Below are positions 63,846-64,000 of a DNA stretch of 64,000 bases, piece by piece (the stretch's first letter is position 1; the number at the start of each line of letters is the position of its first letter). The position numbers and the translations under genes were made by a program. The notes below the pieces were generated by a model. The model worked only from the letters and a program-made list of their open reading frames with translations, made no database searches and was not told the DNA's origin. The stretch is from Bdellovibrionaceae bacterium UBA1609 (lineage in GTDB: Bacteria; Bdellovibrionota; Bdellovibrionia; Bdellovibrionales; UBA1609): NCBI GenBank assembly GCA_002321895.1, contig DCMZ01000010.1, positions 310,001 through 374,000 of the forward strand. The letters run 5' to 3'.

Positions 63846-64000
63846 GTGAAACCAAAAATTCTTGTAATTGATGATGACAATATTATCAGAGAAACAATGA
63901 AACTCTATCAAAATGAGTTTGGCTTCGAAGTAGATACCGCTGAAAACGGAGTAGAGGGGATTCGCTTAATTGAAGAAAACCCAGGCCGGTATGCCTGCGC
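63836..64000 (+). CDS. Response regulator receiver-domain protein, C-terminus cut by window edge
   Basis: About 51 codons visible from GTG 63846, 5 nt after GGAGG (63836-63840, included here). 'KILVIDDDNIIRETMKLYQ' is the start of a CheY-like receiver with the acidic pocket DDD; the phospho-acceptor aspartate lies beyond the window edge. The output domain is also not visible. It is divergent from the transfer operon and next to the dyads, so it is a candidate regulator of the element. Confidence 0.85.

Noticed and set aside
1..64000. CRISPR arrays, rRNA and tRNA genes
   Set aside because: I found no regularly spaced direct repeats of CRISPR type and no recognisable rRNA or tRNA sequence in the window.

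Overview
The window looks like a chromosome of a Bdellovibrionota-type deltaproteobacterial lineage (Bdellovibrio or Bacteriovorax relatives). This is inferred from an FQNC-type lipobox, many secreted proteins of no recognised family, and the gene mix; no rRNA or tRNA gene is present to fix the taxonomy. An integrated conjugative element (ICE) starts near 42 kb and runs off the right edge.

Core part (1-28.4 kb). A truncated acyl-CoA desaturase is followed by a large Ig-like lipoprotein with a clear terminator, then a small Smr protein and oligoribonuclease. Converging on these are a K+ channel and a separate cyclic-nucleotide-binding protein. Next is a minus-strand tRNA-modification operon: cysteine desulfurase, mnmA, mtaB and a DUF4336-like protein. 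A second minus-strand operon runs tilS, ftsH, cdaA, cdaR, glmM, nnr, tsaE (c-di-AMP synthesis, cell-wall precursor, metabolite repair, t6A). A third carries a PilZ protein, glpX, a zinc-ribbon protein, a RatA-like protein and small membrane proteins. A plus-strand group holds pgsA, a polytopic membrane protein, a PQQ-like propeller protein and an arsenate-reductase-like protein.

Secreted-protein locus (28.4-41.9 kb). A large STAND-type ATPase/TPR/winged-helix regulator sits between two operons of exported proteins: three on the minus strand downstream of it, and three on the plus strand divergent from it. The plus operon contains a putative HExxH metallopeptidase and a paralogue whose motif is degenerate.

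Conjugative element (42-64 kb). It carries a tyrosine integrase, an excisionase-like protein, a MOBP-type relaxase with a primase/Toprim-like tail and a MobC-like protein. Its F-type (MPF_F-like) mating-pair genes run in the order TraF, pilin, TraL, TraE, TraK, TraB, TraV, TraC, TraH-like, TraG. It also has a type IV coupling protein fused to a TraU-like domain and a GspE/PilB-like ATPase. The left end carries structured inverted repeats. At the right, five copies of a TGGCT-N6-AGCCA dyad lie between the transfer operon and a divergent response regulator.

The most unusual signal is that two transfer genes, traB and traF, are each split by a -1 shift at an A-rich slippery heptamer. In both, exactly 5 nt after the heptamer, comes an identical 24-nt GC-rich element (minus strand of 53570-53593 and 57029-57052) that occurs nowhere else I could find in the window. 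This looks like a duplicated programmed -1 frameshift cassette. Further oddities are three genes whose only plausible start is AUU, and a small transfer-operon gene with an in-frame UGA.
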